From contig CAZBZS010000030.1 of the NCBI GenBank assembly GCA_964496475.1, positions 1 to 26,730 on the forward strand: a stretch of 26,730 nt of DNA, given 5' to 3'. How positions within the stretch are numbered: position 1 is the first letter of the stretch; each line of letters starts with the position of its first letter. The stretch comes from JASLPR01 sp964496475 (GTDB lineage Bacteria; Chloroflexota; UBA11872; VXNJ01). Of this stretch, positions 16,736 to 24,563 are shown piece by piece. The notes beneath the pieces are model-generated. The model was given only the letters and a program-made list of their open reading frames with translations. It did no database searches and had not been told where the DNA came from. The translations under genes and the position numbers were made by a program.

Positions 16736-17353
16736 TCAAAGATATCGATCCACGGTGCCGTCCGACCTTTCCAGGGCTCCCGCCGCCGCATCCATTCGCG
16801 TTCGAGTCCTCTCCACGAAATCATTGTCATCGATCACCGCCACATTCGATCCCACGTTCAGCTGGCATATCCGCAGCGCCCCCCGCGCCAGCGAACCACA
16901 CCCTGCCGCGTCCCCCACCAGGTTAGGATTGCCGATTCGGCAAGTCTTGTCCGCCAGCTCGATGAGCTCCGCGCACAGTTCCGCCAGTTCTAGCGGGATC
17001 GCTGTCGCGCTGCGTGCCGCTTCCGCCAGCGCCGCCCGTCTAGCCGTCTTTTCCTCCGGAGATTTGCGCGGCAGATTCATCGCCGCCGCAAATCCTGCGT
17101 ATGCCACCGCGTCCGCGTCCGCCAGGGCCAGCGCCCTCTCCGAAATCGCCTCGCACCGATCCACGATCGCGACCAGCTCGGACTCAACCTCCGCGTACTT
17201 TTTCTTGCCGATTGAGTAGCCACACGCCATCTTCACCATCGCTCCGGACAGCGCCAGCGCCACTCCCGCCACCGCGCCTCCTCCCGGCGCCGGTTGATTC
17301 GACCCCAGCGCCACGACGAATTCGCCAATCGTGCTTTCGGCGATTTGCGTTAT
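16736..17353 (-). CDS. fchA: Methenyltetrahydrofolate cyclohydrolase / formimino-THF cyclodeaminase family protein, start uncertain
   Basis: This protein of the FTCD_C family hydrolyses methenyl-THF to 10-formyl-THF (FchA) or deaminates formimino-THF. About 205 residues show the family pattern: STIGEFVVALGSNQPAPGGGAVAG, KKKYAEVESEL, DADAVAYAGFAAAMNLPR, GNPNLVGDAA and NVGSNVAV. No formiminotransferase domain is attached, which favours FchA. The family start falls at ATA (17351-17353), 8 bases after GGAGAGAG (17362-17369). No ATG, GTG or TTG lies near, and the upstream in-frame TTG overlaps the likely -35 box. Bacteria such as Acetobacterium pair fchA with folD in one-carbon gene sets; here it precedes the lysine-less folD. 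Confidence 0.88.
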   Translation of the reverse strand: MTQIAESTIGEFVVALGSNQPAPGGGAVAGVALALSGAMVKMACGYSIGKKKYAEVESELVAIVDRCEAISERALALADADAVAYAGFAAAMNLPRKSPEEKTARRAALAEAARSATAIPLELAELCAELIELADKTCRIGNPNLVGDAAGCGSLARGALRICQLNVGSNVAVIDDNDFVERTRTRMDAAAGALERSDGTVDRYL

Positions 17354-17392
17354 GTTTGCAACTCTCTCCGTACACAGCCTGCTGTCCAGCGC

Positions 17393-17422
17393 AGCATAGG
17401 GGTGATCGTGGACCCGAAGCAA
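17393..17422 (-). promoter_or_regulatory. Possible fchA-folD promoter
   Basis: On the minus strand, TTGCTT (17422-17417) is followed after 18 bases by TATGCT (17398-17393). The predicted start near 17386 lies about 30 bases before the ATA proposed as the fchA start and leaves room for the GGAGAGAG ribosome binding site. It is a weak match by sequence but well placed. Confidence 0.35.
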
Positions 17423-17469
17423 TTCCAGGCCGGCCGTCCCTCCGAAGCCCCGGATCCAGCGTTCGCACT

Positions 17470-17478
17470 TGACATAAC
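17470..17478 (+). promoter_or_regulatory. Possible miaA promoter (extended -10 TGACATAAC)
   Basis: The intergenic region between divergent fchA and miaA holds CTTGACATAA. The same ten bases occur upstream of the molybdopterin oxidoreductase at 22803-22812. It can be read as an extended -10 (TGnCATAAC) or as a TTGACA -35 box, but in the latter case no -10 lies at the right distance. Confidence 0.25.
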
Positions 17479-17528
17479 ACTGCTGATCCCGCCTCAACCA
17501 TTCGCCCGGGTGCCTTCCCAAATCCACT

Positions 17529-18467
17529 ATGCCTCCACTTGATCCCCACCCGCCGATCATCTGCATAGTCGGTCCCACCGGCGCCGGCAAGTCCGCCGTT
17601 GCGATCCGACTGGCTCTCCACTTTGGAGGCGAAATCGTCTCCGCCGATTCCCGCCAGATATACCGCGGTATGGACATCGGCACCGCCAAAGTCAGCCCCA
17701 CCGAACGCGACCTCGTCCCGCATCAACTCATCGACATCTGCGCTCCCGATGACAACTATTCCCTCCATCAATTCAGTGCCGACGCCGAAGCCGCCATCTT
17801 AGACATCCAGTCACGCGGTCACCTCCCCCTCGTGGTCGGCGGCAGCGGGCACTACATATCCGCCCTCACGCAGGGCCTCTGCCCCCCCACCGCTCCTCCC
17901 GACGCGGAATTTCGCGCCGAACTGAACCAGCTCCTCGAAAAAGAAGGCCTGGAGGCGCTCGCCTCCCGCCTGCAAGCACTCGATCCCATCGCCTACGCCG
18001 ATCTCGATCTGCAAAACCCCCGACGCCTTATCCGTGCCATCGAAGTCCATATGGCTACCGGCCAGTCCATTCGCGAGCTGGAATCGCTCCAGCCCGTCCC
18101 CTGGCGGCCGCTCGTGTTCGGATTGCGCGTCGAGCGTACCGTGCTGGCTGCAGCCATCGCCGCTCGAACCAGCAAAATGTTCTCCTCGGGCCTCATGGAC
18201 GAAATTCGTCGCCTGCTCGCCGCCGGTTATGGCTGGAACTCCGCTCTGGGCCGATCCATCGGTTACGTCGAAGGGCTCTCCTACCTCTTCGGCCGCCTAT
18301 CCCGCAACGAAGCCATTCAGGCCACCACCGTCGCCACCCGCCAGTACGCCCGCCGCCAGATGACCTGGTTTCGCAATCGCGAAGCTGTCCAATGGTTCGA
18401 CGTAGACGATAATCTCACAGACGAGCTCATCCAGGCCATCGAGCGATCCCTGGCCGCCTCCGGCTAG
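17529..18467 (+). CDS. miaA: tRNA dimethylallyltransferase
   Basis: MiaA attaches dimethylallyl to A37 of tRNAs reading UNN codons. The 312-residue protein starts with the P-loop GPTGAGKS (15-22), followed by VSADSRQIYRGMDIGTAKVSP, PHQLIDICAPDDNYSLHQF, LVVGGSGHYISAL, the LDLQNPRRLIRAIE segment, and RQYARRQMTWFRN near the end, all typical. The ATG at 17529 lacks a strong ribosome binding site but gives the family length. The substrate, dimethylallyl diphosphate, comes from the MEP pathway genes upstream. The 3' neighbour dapF begins 14 bases after its stop. Confidence 0.96.
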   Translation: MPPLDPHPPIICIVGPTGAGKSAVAIRLALHFGGEIVSADSRQIYRGMDIGTAKVSPTERDLVPHQLIDICAPDDNYSLHQFSADAEAAILDIQSRGHLPLVVGGSGHYISALTQGLCPPTAPPDAEFRAELNQLLEKEGLEALASRLQALDPIAYADLDLQNPRRLIRAIEVHMATGQSIRELESLQPVPWRPLVFGLRVERTVLAAAIAARTSKMFSSGLMDEIRRLLAAGYGWNSALGRSIGYVEGLSYLFGRLSRNEAIQATTVATRQYARRQMTWFRNREAVQWFDVDDNLTDELIQAIERSLAASG

Positions 18468-18480
18468 TTCGGGAGAATCC

Positions 18481-19212
18481 TTGCAGTTTACGAAGGCGCA
18501 TGGCGCCGGTAACGATTTCATCATCGTCGACGATCGCGCCGAGGCCGGCCGCGACTGGTCCGCGTTCGCTGTGCGGATGTGCGATCGCCATTTCGGCGTG
18601 GGCGCCGACGGCCTGATACTCATTCGCGACATCGACGGTCCCGGCTACCAGATGATCATGTATAACCCAGACGGCTCCCGCGCCGAGATGTGCGGCAACG
18701 GCATCCGCTGCCTCGCCAGAATCCTCTTCGAAAGAGGTGCCATCGCCCGCGAGAAGGTGCCGATCGTCACCGACGGCGGCGACCGCTGGATCCAGATCGT
18801 CGACGATTCTCCCGACTCCTTCCTGGTCGCCGCTGGCATGGGCGTCCCCGAGTTCAACCCATCCCGCGTCCCCGTCGATCTGCCCGGTGAGACCGTCATC
18901 GACCACCACTTCGAGATCGACGGCACGGCCTTCGATCTCACCGCCATCTCCATGGGCAACCCCCACGCCGTCGCCTTTGTGGACTCCGTAGANNNNNNNN
19001 NNTGGGAGCGCGGCGGCGGTATTACCCTGGCTTGTGGCAGTGGCGCCGCGGCCGCTGCCGCCGCCGCCGTCAAATCCGGCCGCGTCGCTCCGGGTATCGT
19101 GACCATGCTCGTCGATGGCGGCGAACTCTCCGTCGAGTGGCCCGGTGGGAACGCCGAGCTGGTGATGACCGGCTCTGCCGTAACCGTATACGATGGCGTC
19201 TGGCCGCTTTGA
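18481..19212 (+). CDS. dapF: Diaminopimelate epimerase, with internal assembly gap
   Basis: DapF interconverts LL- and meso-diaminopimelate for lysine and peptidoglycan. Both catalytic cysteines are present: C71 in AEMCGNGIRC and the one in LACGSGAA (codon at 19033-19035). Other family motifs are FTKAHGAGNDFI, MGNPHAVAFVD and ERGGGIT. Ten Ns (18993-19002) sit between VDSV and WERGGG. In other DapF proteins about 35-45 residues lie between these points, so roughly 100-120 bases more than shown are missing, including the conserved Asn region. The frame is kept across the Ns only by the choice of ten. The TTG at 18481 follows GGGAGA (18471-18476) and gives the family N-terminus. Confidence 0.94.
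   Translation: MQFTKAHGAGNDFIIVDDRAEAGRDWSAFAVRMCDRHFGVGADGLILIRDIDGPGYQMIMYNPDGSRAEMCGNGIRCLARILFERGAIAREKVPIVTDGGDRWIQIVDDSPDSFLVAAGMGVPEFNPSRVPVDLPGETVIDHHFEIDGTAFDLTAISMGNPHAVAFVDSVXXXXWERGGGITLACGSGAAAAAAAAVKSGRVAPGIVTMLVDGGELSVEWPGGNAELVMTGSAVTVYDGVWPL
18993..19002. other. Assembly gap (10 N) inside dapF
   Basis: Ten undetermined bases. Comparison with the DapF family indicates that the true gap is larger than ten bases by about 100 or more. Unlike the mutS gap, no flanking repeat is present. Confidence 0.95.
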
Positions 19213-19280
19213 TCGACACCCCATCACTGATCGGCCTGTCTGCGATCGTATCCATCCTGAAAGAGCGGTAATACCAGCAC

Positions 19281-20444
19281 ATGGATTTCCAACCCGCCGA
19301 CCGCATCAAGCAGTTGCCTCCCTACCTCTTCATGCGCCTCAACGAAGTCCGCGACGCCAGGATCGCCGAAGGCGTTGATGTGATCAGCCTGGGCATCGGC
19401 GACCCCGACCTGCCGACCCCACCGGCCATCGTCGAGCGCCTGGCGGAAGCCGGACGCGACCCCACCGGCCATCGCTATTGTGACGACGGCCTGCCCGCCT
19501 TCCGGCAGGCGATCGTCGACTGGTACCGGAGGCGATTCGGCGTCGAACTCGATCCCGCGACCGAAGTCGTCCCCCTAATCGGCTCCAAAGAGGGCATCGC
19601 CCACCTGCCCGTCGCCCTCATCAATCCTGGCGACTACACCCTGGTCCCCGACCCGGGATATCCCGTCTACGCAATCGGCACCGAACTCGTCGGCGGACAG
19701 GTTCACTATCTACCCCTCACTCCTGAAAATCGATGGCTTCCCGACCTGGACGCCATCCCGCAAGAAATTACCGCTAAGGCAAAACTGCTCTGGCTCTGCT
19801 ACCCCAACAACCCCACCGCCGCCGTGGCTGACCTGGAATTCCTCTCCCGCGCCGTGGATTTCGGCCGCCGCCACGACATCATCGTCTGCCAGGACGCCGC
19901 CTACTCCGAAGTCACCTACGACGGCCACCGTGCCCCCAGCATTCTCGAGGTTCCGGGGGCCATCGACTGCGTCGTCGAATTCCACTCCCTCTCCAAGACC
20001 TATAACATGACCGGCTGGCGTATCGGCTGGGCCGCCGGCGCCCCGCCCGTCATCGAGGCCCTCACCCGCCTCAAGAGCAATATGGACTCCGGCATCTTCG
20101 CCGCCGTGCAGGAAGCCGGAATCGCCGCCCTGAACATGCCGCCCGCCTGGATCGACGAGCGCAACGCCATCTATCAGCGCCGTCGAGATCTCGTGATCAA
20201 CACCTTGCGAGAGATGAATCTGGAGCCCGAAGTCCCGCCAGCCAGTCTCTACGTCTGGTCTCCCGTCCCCACCGGTTACGACTCCTCCTCCTTCGCCGCC
20301 CGGGTCATCGAAGAGGCCGGTGTCATCGTCACCCCCGGGCTCGGTTTCGGACCGGGCGGTGACGGCTATTTCCGGATTTCGCTGACCATCAGCGACGAAC
20401 GTCTCAAGGAGGCCCTGGAGAGACTTGCCGCCCTCAGCTTCTAA
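19281..20444 (+). CDS. dapL: LL-diaminopimelate aminotransferase
   Basis: DapL is a PLP-dependent class I/II aminotransferase that makes LL-diaminopimelate directly from tetrahydrodipicolinate, bypassing the succinyl or acetyl branch. The 387-residue protein has PPYLFMRLNEVRDARIAEG and LGIGDPDLPTP at the start, LIGSKEGIAHLP, NPGDYTLVPDPGYPVY, CYPNNPTAA, DAAYSE, and the PLP-lysine site HSLSKTYNMTGWRIG with K239. These fit the DapL subgroup better than aspartate aminotransferase. Its position directly after dapF supports the role, since DapF acts on its product. Upstream GAAAGAG is a weak ribosome binding site. The stop overlaps hflX by 20 bases. Confidence 0.9.
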   Translation: MDFQPADRIKQLPPYLFMRLNEVRDARIAEGVDVISLGIGDPDLPTPPAIVERLAEAGRDPTGHRYCDDGLPAFRQAIVDWYRRRFGVELDPATEVVPLIGSKEGIAHLPVALINPGDYTLVPDPGYPVYAIGTELVGGQVHYLPLTPENRWLPDLDAIPQEITAKAKLLWLCYPNNPTAAVADLEFLSRAVDFGRRHDIIVCQDAAYSEVTYDGHRAPSILEVPGAIDCVVEFHSLSKTYNMTGWRIGWAAGAPPVIEALTRLKSNMDSGIFAAVQEAGIAALNMPPAWIDERNAIYQRRRDLVINTLREMNLEPEVPPASLYVWSPVPTGYDSSSFAARVIEEAGVIVTPGLGFGPGGDGYFRISLTISDERLKEALERLAALSF

Positions 20445-21726
20445 CCCCGTGCCAGCCGCCGGCAGGGCGCCCATAGACTGGGTCTCGCCGGACGAGCGCG
20501 GCTTTCTGGTCGGCCTCGATTTTCGGGCCCCCGATCCCGTCTGGTCACCGGCCGACTCGCTCGTGGAGCTCGAATTTCTTGCCGCCACCGCCCGCGTCGT
20601 CGTCGCCGGCTCAACCCTCCTGTCGGTGCGCGCCCCCAATCCCGCCACCCTCATCGGCTCGGGCCAGGCCGAGGAAATCGCCCGCCGCGTTGCCGAATTG
20701 AATTGCAAGACCGTCATATTTGATGACAACCTGCTCCCCCGCCAGCAGCGAAACCTGGAGAATGTTCTCAAAGTGAAGGTAGTCGATCGCACCACCCTCA
20801 TCCTCGACATCTTCGCCGCCCACGCCCGCACCGCCGAAGGCAAGCTACAGGTTGAAAGGGCGCAGATCGACTACGTGCTGCCCCGGCTCTCCGATCTCTG
20901 GGTCGACTTCTCCCGCACCGCCGGCGGAATCGGCACCCGCGGCCCCGGCGAGACCCAGCTCGAGACCGACCGCCAGGAGTTGCGCAAGCGCATTTCCCTT
21001 CTCAATGCTCGTATCGAAAAGGTCCGCCGCCGCCGCTCCCAGGCGCGCGCCGTCCGCCGCAAGCGCGGGCTGCCCCTCGTCGGCCTCGTCGGCTACACCA
21101 ACGCCGGCAAATCCAGCCTGCTCAACGCCCTCACCGGCGCCACCGCCCTGGTTCAGGACCAGCTCTTCGCCACGCTCGACCCCCTCACCAGGTCACTGGT
21201 TCTTCCTGACGGCCGCAAGGCCCTCCTCACCGACACCGTCGGCTTCATCCAGCGACTCCCCCCGCGCCTCGTCGCGGCATTCCGCGCTACTCTCAAAGAG
21301 ATCGAAACCGCCGATCTTCTGATCCACGTCGTCGATGCCTCTTCCGCCACCCGTACCGAGCAGATCGACGCCGTCGTCGAGACTCTCGAGGACCTCGGTG
21401 TCGCCGACACCCCCATGATTACCGTCCTCAACAAGGCGGACCGCCTGGAGGACCCCGGCGACCCCTTTCTGCCCGACGCCATCTGGGCCTCCGCCATCGA
21501 CGGCCGCGGGCTGGATTCCGTCCGCGCCTCCATCGCCACCGCCCTCAGCGCCGGCGATGTCCGCCTGACCGTCAAGATTCCCTACGCCGAAGGTCGCCTT
21601 GTCGATTTGTTCCATCGCGAAGGTACCGTAGATGACACCGAGTTCACCGACGAAGCCACCATCCTGACCGGCACAATCCCAACTCGATGCGCCTCGCACT
21701 TCCAGGAGTACGAGGTCTCCGGCTAA
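20425..21726 (+). CDS. hflX: Ribosome-associated GTPase HflX
   Basis: HflX binds the 50S subunit and splits or rescues stalled ribosomes under stress. The 433-residue protein has the N-terminal HflX domain (TLIGSGQAEEIA, VIFDDNLLPRQQRNLE, DRTTLILDIFAAHA), the glycine-rich linker GGIGTRGPGETQLETD, a coiled helix pair, then the GTPase domain: G1 GYTNAGKSS (223-231), LFATLDP (G2), DTVGFIQRLP (G3) and NKAD (G4). The TTG at 20425 lies inside the dapL end, with AAGGAGG at 20407-20413; GTG 20449 is an alternative. The C-terminus is normal. It is followed by the convergent recombinase after 19 bases. Confidence 0.96.
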   Translation: MPPSASNPVPAAGRAPIDWVSPDERGFLVGLDFRAPDPVWSPADSLVELEFLAATARVVVAGSTLLSVRAPNPATLIGSGQAEEIARRVAELNCKTVIFDDNLLPRQQRNLENVLKVKVVDRTTLILDIFAAHARTAEGKLQVERAQIDYVLPRLSDLWVDFSRTAGGIGTRGPGETQLETDRQELRKRISLLNARIEKVRRRRSQARAVRRKRGLPLVGLVGYTNAGKSSLLNALTGATALVQDQLFATLDPLTRSLVLPDGRKALLTDTVGFIQRLPPRLVAAFRATLKEIETADLLIHVVDASSATRTEQIDAVVETLEDLGVADTPMITVLNKADRLEDPGDPFLPDAIWASAIDGRGLDSVRASIATALSAGDVRLTVKIPYAEGRLVDLFHREGTVDDTEFTDEATILTGTIPTRCASHFQEYEVSG

Positions 21727-21745
21727 CCCCGCCCGCCCGCCAATC

Positions 21746-22780
21746 TCAGTCGCGCCTGGCCTTGCCCGCCCCAGCCTCCACCGCCTCCGAAGCGCTGACG
21801 CTGTACTTGTAAAAGGCGTCCCGCAGTTTCCCCACCTCATAATGGGCGTATATCAGTTTCGTCGTCGCCGGCGAGGCATGTCCCAGCAAGTCCTGCACCT
21901 CCGACAGATTGGCTCCCCGATTCAGAAGCGTCGTCGCCTTATAGTGGCGAAAATCGTGCGTGGTGGCTTCTATTCCCGCCGCCCGGGCGTAGCGCTTCAC
22001 CGTCCCCCACAGCGACTGCGCCGACAGCCGTAAATTCTCGCCACCCGGGCCCGGATTCGCCAGCCTCCCGTGATGGCGAATGAAAAGCGGCCGGAAGCTG
22101 TCGTTTCGCTCGGTTACGTACAGCCTGATGTGTCCCAGCGTCTCCTCATCGAAAAAGACCACCCGCTCCCTCCCCCCTTTTCCCGTGATAATCGCCTCCG
22201 CCTTGTGCCCGTCCCCCACGTCCCGTTTATTCAGCCCCACCACCTCGTCCCGCCGCATTCCGGTGCAGAAAGCCGTAGCCAGCAGCGCTCTGTCCCGCAG
22301 AATCCGCAACCGCACGTCCGGCGGGCCTTTTCCCGGCTCCGGCAGCGGCATGCCCGCTGCGAAATCCACCACCAGTGCCAGATTCCCCTCGATTCGCGGA
22401 GCCTTGTACACGCTCTTCACCGCCACCGCCCGCGCCTGCTCCAGCGCCCGTTCCAGCGATATCTGCGGACATAGGTCATTACGGGCCAGGTACCGCAGAA
22501 ACGACCGCGCCGCCGCCATATACGTGTTCACCGTCGACGTCTGCCGCCGTCCATGGCGATCGATCAGCCACAAGTAGAACTGTTCCAGGCAATTCGTCGG
22601 TAGGCGCTCGGTCGAGTCCTTTTCAATCGCCAGCCCAGAATCCTCCAGGAACTCCGTCAGTACCCGAAAACCCGTGCGATACGTCCGCCGCGTCTGCGGC
22701 GACTTCGCCCGCAGCGTCATCGTCGCGTCCGCCAGCGCCCGCTCAATCGTCGGCAGTTTCGCCATTCGGTCAGTAACCAT
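21746..22780 (-). CDS. Tyrosine recombinase / phage-type integrase (XerC/D-like)
   Basis: A site-specific recombinase of the lambda integrase superfamily. The 344-residue protein has an N-terminal SAM-like core-binding domain (about 25-125, with SPQTRRTYRTGFRVLTEFL) and a catalytic domain with the full set: R176 (TGMRRDEV), K201 (TGKGGRE), H275 and R278 (HDFRH), H301 (LLGHAS) and nucleophile Y311 (IYAHY). Nothing is missing, so it should be active. No tRNA or clear attachment site is nearby, and no phage genes adjoin it, so it may be the chromosome-dimer recombinase or a stand-alone integrase. The ATG at 22780 or the one at 22765 could be the start. Its codons end mainly in G, like the other minus-strand genes. 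Confidence 0.9.
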   Translation of the reverse strand: MVTDRMAKLPTIERALADATMTLRAKSPQTRRTYRTGFRVLTEFLEDSGLAIEKDSTERLPTNCLEQFYLWLIDRHGRRQTSTVNTYMAAARSFLRYLARNDLCPQISLERALEQARAVAVKSVYKAPRIEGNLALVVDFAAGMPLPEPGKGPPDVRLRILRDRALLATAFCTGMRRDEVVGLNKRDVGDGHKAEAIITGKGGRERVVFFDEETLGHIRLYVTERNDSFRPLFIRHHGRLANPGPGGENLRLSAQSLWGTVKRYARAAGIEATTHDFRHYKATTLLNRGANLSEVQDLLGHASPATTKLIYAHYEVGKLRDAFYKYSVSASEAVEAGAGKARRD

Positions 22781-22804
22781 CCCTGCTCATTCGCTTGCGT
22801 TCCT

Positions 22805-22813
22805 TGACATAAT
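22805..22813 (+). promoter_or_regulatory. Possible promoter of the molybdopterin oxidoreductase (extended -10 TGACATAAT)
   Basis: The 106-base divergent region is richer in A and T than the genes around it. TGACATAAT differs from the extended -10 consensus TGnTATAAT at one base, and it lies 73 bases upstream of the ATG. Read differently, TTGACA (22804-22809) is a perfect -35 box, but only TATCCG at a short 15-base spacing follows. Confidence 0.35.
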
Positions 22814-22820
22814 ATTCGCT

Positions 22821-22849
22821 AATTTATCCGCTCGCACCCATTGCGTAAA
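22821..22849 (-). promoter_or_regulatory. Possible promoter of the tyrosine recombinase
   Basis: On the minus strand, TTTACG (22849-22844) and TAAATT (22826-22821) are spaced by 17 bases, each with four of six consensus bases. The expected transcript start near 22814 leaves a leader of about 35 bases with AAGGA at 22805-22801. Confidence 0.35.
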
Positions 22850-22886
22850 ATTACCGAAGCCGTTAGACCTACAGGAATAAGAGGGG

Positions 22887-24563
22887 ATGGAACGCACCCC
22901 CAGCATGACCACCGACACCATCTCAAACCCGACCCGCGGACTTTCCCTCAGCCGAGAAACACTCCTCACCTTCGCCGCCGGATTCGTATTCGCCGGCGTG
23001 CTCACCGCCATTTATGTGGCCATCTGGGAGCTTCGTCTCGGCCCCAACCCCACCTTTGACCTCGTCGATCTTCTCATCGACTACTCCCCCGGCGCCGTCG
23101 CCACCTGGGCCATCGAAACCTTCGGTCACCTCGGCAAGATCCTTCTTACAGCCTCCGGCATTGGCCTCTGGATGGTGTTCGGCGGCCTCATCGCCGCTGG
23201 CGTCCGACTCCTCACCTCCAGCGACAACGGCCGCGCGCGGCTCGCCGTCTACTCCGCCTTCTCCTACCTCATCCTCACCATCCTGGTCATGTTGCCTGTC
23301 GGCATCGACCGCGGAGTCGACATGCTCATGCTGCTGGCCACCGCCGCCGCCTGGGGCTTCTTCGCCCAGTGGTTCGTGCAGCCCGAAGCCGAACTCCCCC
23401 GACAGGCGGATCGACCGGGCCCAACGACAGCGTCGCCAATAGAGCAGCCACTGGCTGCGGCGATGGCTGCGCTATTAGAACGACCAATGGTTCCCGGACG
23501 CCGCCGCCTCCTGACCATCGCCTCTGCCTCCGCTCTCGTCCTCACCGCCGGCTCCCTCGGTATCTGGACCGTCGAACGCAACCGCAAGGAGGCCGCTGCC
23601 GCGGCTGCCGCAACTCTCGCGGCCCAGGCCGCGGTCACACCCGTCCCCGGCGTCGATGCGGCCTTCATCGCCGCTCCCTTCACCCGCCCGCTCGTCACCT
23701 CCAACGAGGACTTCTACAAGGTTGACACCGAGACCCGCTCCCCCGTAATCGAAGCCACCGACTGGAGCCTCGCCGTCACCGGGCTTGTGGAGAAGGAATT
23801 AGATATCTCCTACGATTCCCTCCTGTCCATGAACTCAATCGAGTACCACGGCACCCTTCAATGTATCTCCAATGAGGTCGGCGGCGAACTCATCAGCACC
23901 GCCCTCTGGGAAGGCGTCCCCCTGCGTTCCGTGCTCAAGCTCGCCGGGCCCCTGGACGGCGCCGTCGACGTCGTGCTCGTTGCACTTGGCGGCTATTCGG
24001 ATTCCATCCCCTTCGCCAAGGCCATGGAGTCCGAAGTAATGCTCGCCTACTCCATGAACGGCGTGCCCCTGCCCATCGGCCACGGCTTCCCCGTGCGCGC
24101 CTACATTCCAAACATCTACGGAATGAAAAACGTCAAATGGCTGCGCGAGATCAGGGTCGTCGATTCCGACTATCAGGGTTACTGGCAAAACCGCGGCTGG
24201 TCCGATGTCGCCACCATCAAGACCACCTCCGCCATCGACCTGCCAGAACGGCGCAACAACGCCGGCTACCCCCGCGGGCCCGTCGAGATCGGCGGCATCG
24301 CCTTCGCCGGCAACCGGGGCATAGGCTCGGTCGAATATCGGATCGACAGCCAGGGCCCGTGGCTGCCCGCCAGCATCGACGACCCGCTGTCCTTCACCAC
24401 CTGGCTACGCTGGAAAGCCCAATTCGAACTTGAGCCAGGCCGCCACAAAATGGAAGTCCGCGCCGTGGATTCCGAAGGCGGCTCTCAAGAAGCCATCGAA
24501 ACCAACACCCACCCCAACGGCGCCGGAGGCTACCACCGCGTCTCCATCCGCATCGAATCCTGA
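22887..24563 (+). CDS. Membrane-anchored molybdopterin-dependent oxidoreductase (sulfite-oxidase-like)
   Basis: A sulfite-oxidase-superfamily protein of 558 residues; the substrate is unknown. Four hydrophobic helices (about 26-48, 83-109, 117-137, 143-164) precede a cytoplasmic loop ending in PGRRRLLT (R205-R207) and a fifth helix (about 208-226). The Mo-cofactor domain follows (about 265-430), with the cofactor-ligand cysteine C326 in TLQCISNEVGG, GHGFPVRAYIPNIYGMKNVKWL, and a C-terminal dimerisation-type domain (IAFAGNRGIGSVEYRID onward). The topology puts the enzyme outside the cytoplasm. The helices lack paired histidines, so no haem site is evident. GAGGGG directly precedes the ATG at 22887; ATG 22905 is possible. 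No partner cytochrome is adjacent. Confidence 0.9.
   Translation: MERTPSMTTDTISNPTRGLSLSRETLLTFAAGFVFAGVLTAIYVAIWELRLGPNPTFDLVDLLIDYSPGAVATWAIETFGHLGKILLTASGIGLWMVFGGLIAAGVRLLTSSDNGRARLAVYSAFSYLILTILVMLPVGIDRGVDMLMLLATAAAWGFFAQWFVQPEAELPRQADRPGPTTASPIEQPLAAAMAALLERPMVPGRRRLLTIASASALVLTAGSLGIWTVERNRKEAAAAAAATLAAQAAVTPVPGVDAAFIAAPFTRPLVTSNEDFYKVDTETRSPVIEATDWSLAVTGLVEKELDISYDSLLSMNSIEYHGTLQCISNEVGGELISTALWEGVPLRSVLKLAGPLDGAVDVVLVALGGYSDSIPFAKAMESEVMLAYSMNGVPLPIGHGFPVRAYIPNIYGMKNVKWLREIRVVDSDYQGYWQNRGWSDVATIKTTSAIDLPERRNNAGYPRGPVEIGGIAFAGNRGIGSVEYRIDSQGPWLPASIDDPLSFTTWLRWKAQFELEPGRHKMEVRAVDSEGGSQEAIETNTHPNGAGGYHRVSIRIES

Noticed and set aside
15893..16993. A 366-codon plus-strand open frame across folD and fchA
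   Set aside because: It is antisense to two clear enzyme genes and consists mostly of His, Arg and Pro, the usual product of reading G-ending codons backwards.
22799..22830. A dif-like recombination site beside the recombinase
   Set aside because: One arm (TTATGTCAAGG, minus strand) resembles a XerD arm, but the opposite arm does not match, and the bases are better explained as promoter elements.
21746..24563. A genomic island marked by the recombinase
   Set aside because: No tRNA, direct-repeat attachment sites or phage genes are visible, and codon use of the recombinase and the molybdoenzyme matches the strand bias of the block.
22887..24563. Calling the molybdoenzyme a sulfite oxidase
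   Set aside because: Only the cofactor fold and ligand cysteine can be read; the substrate is not determined by the visible residues, and no cytochrome partner is adjacent.
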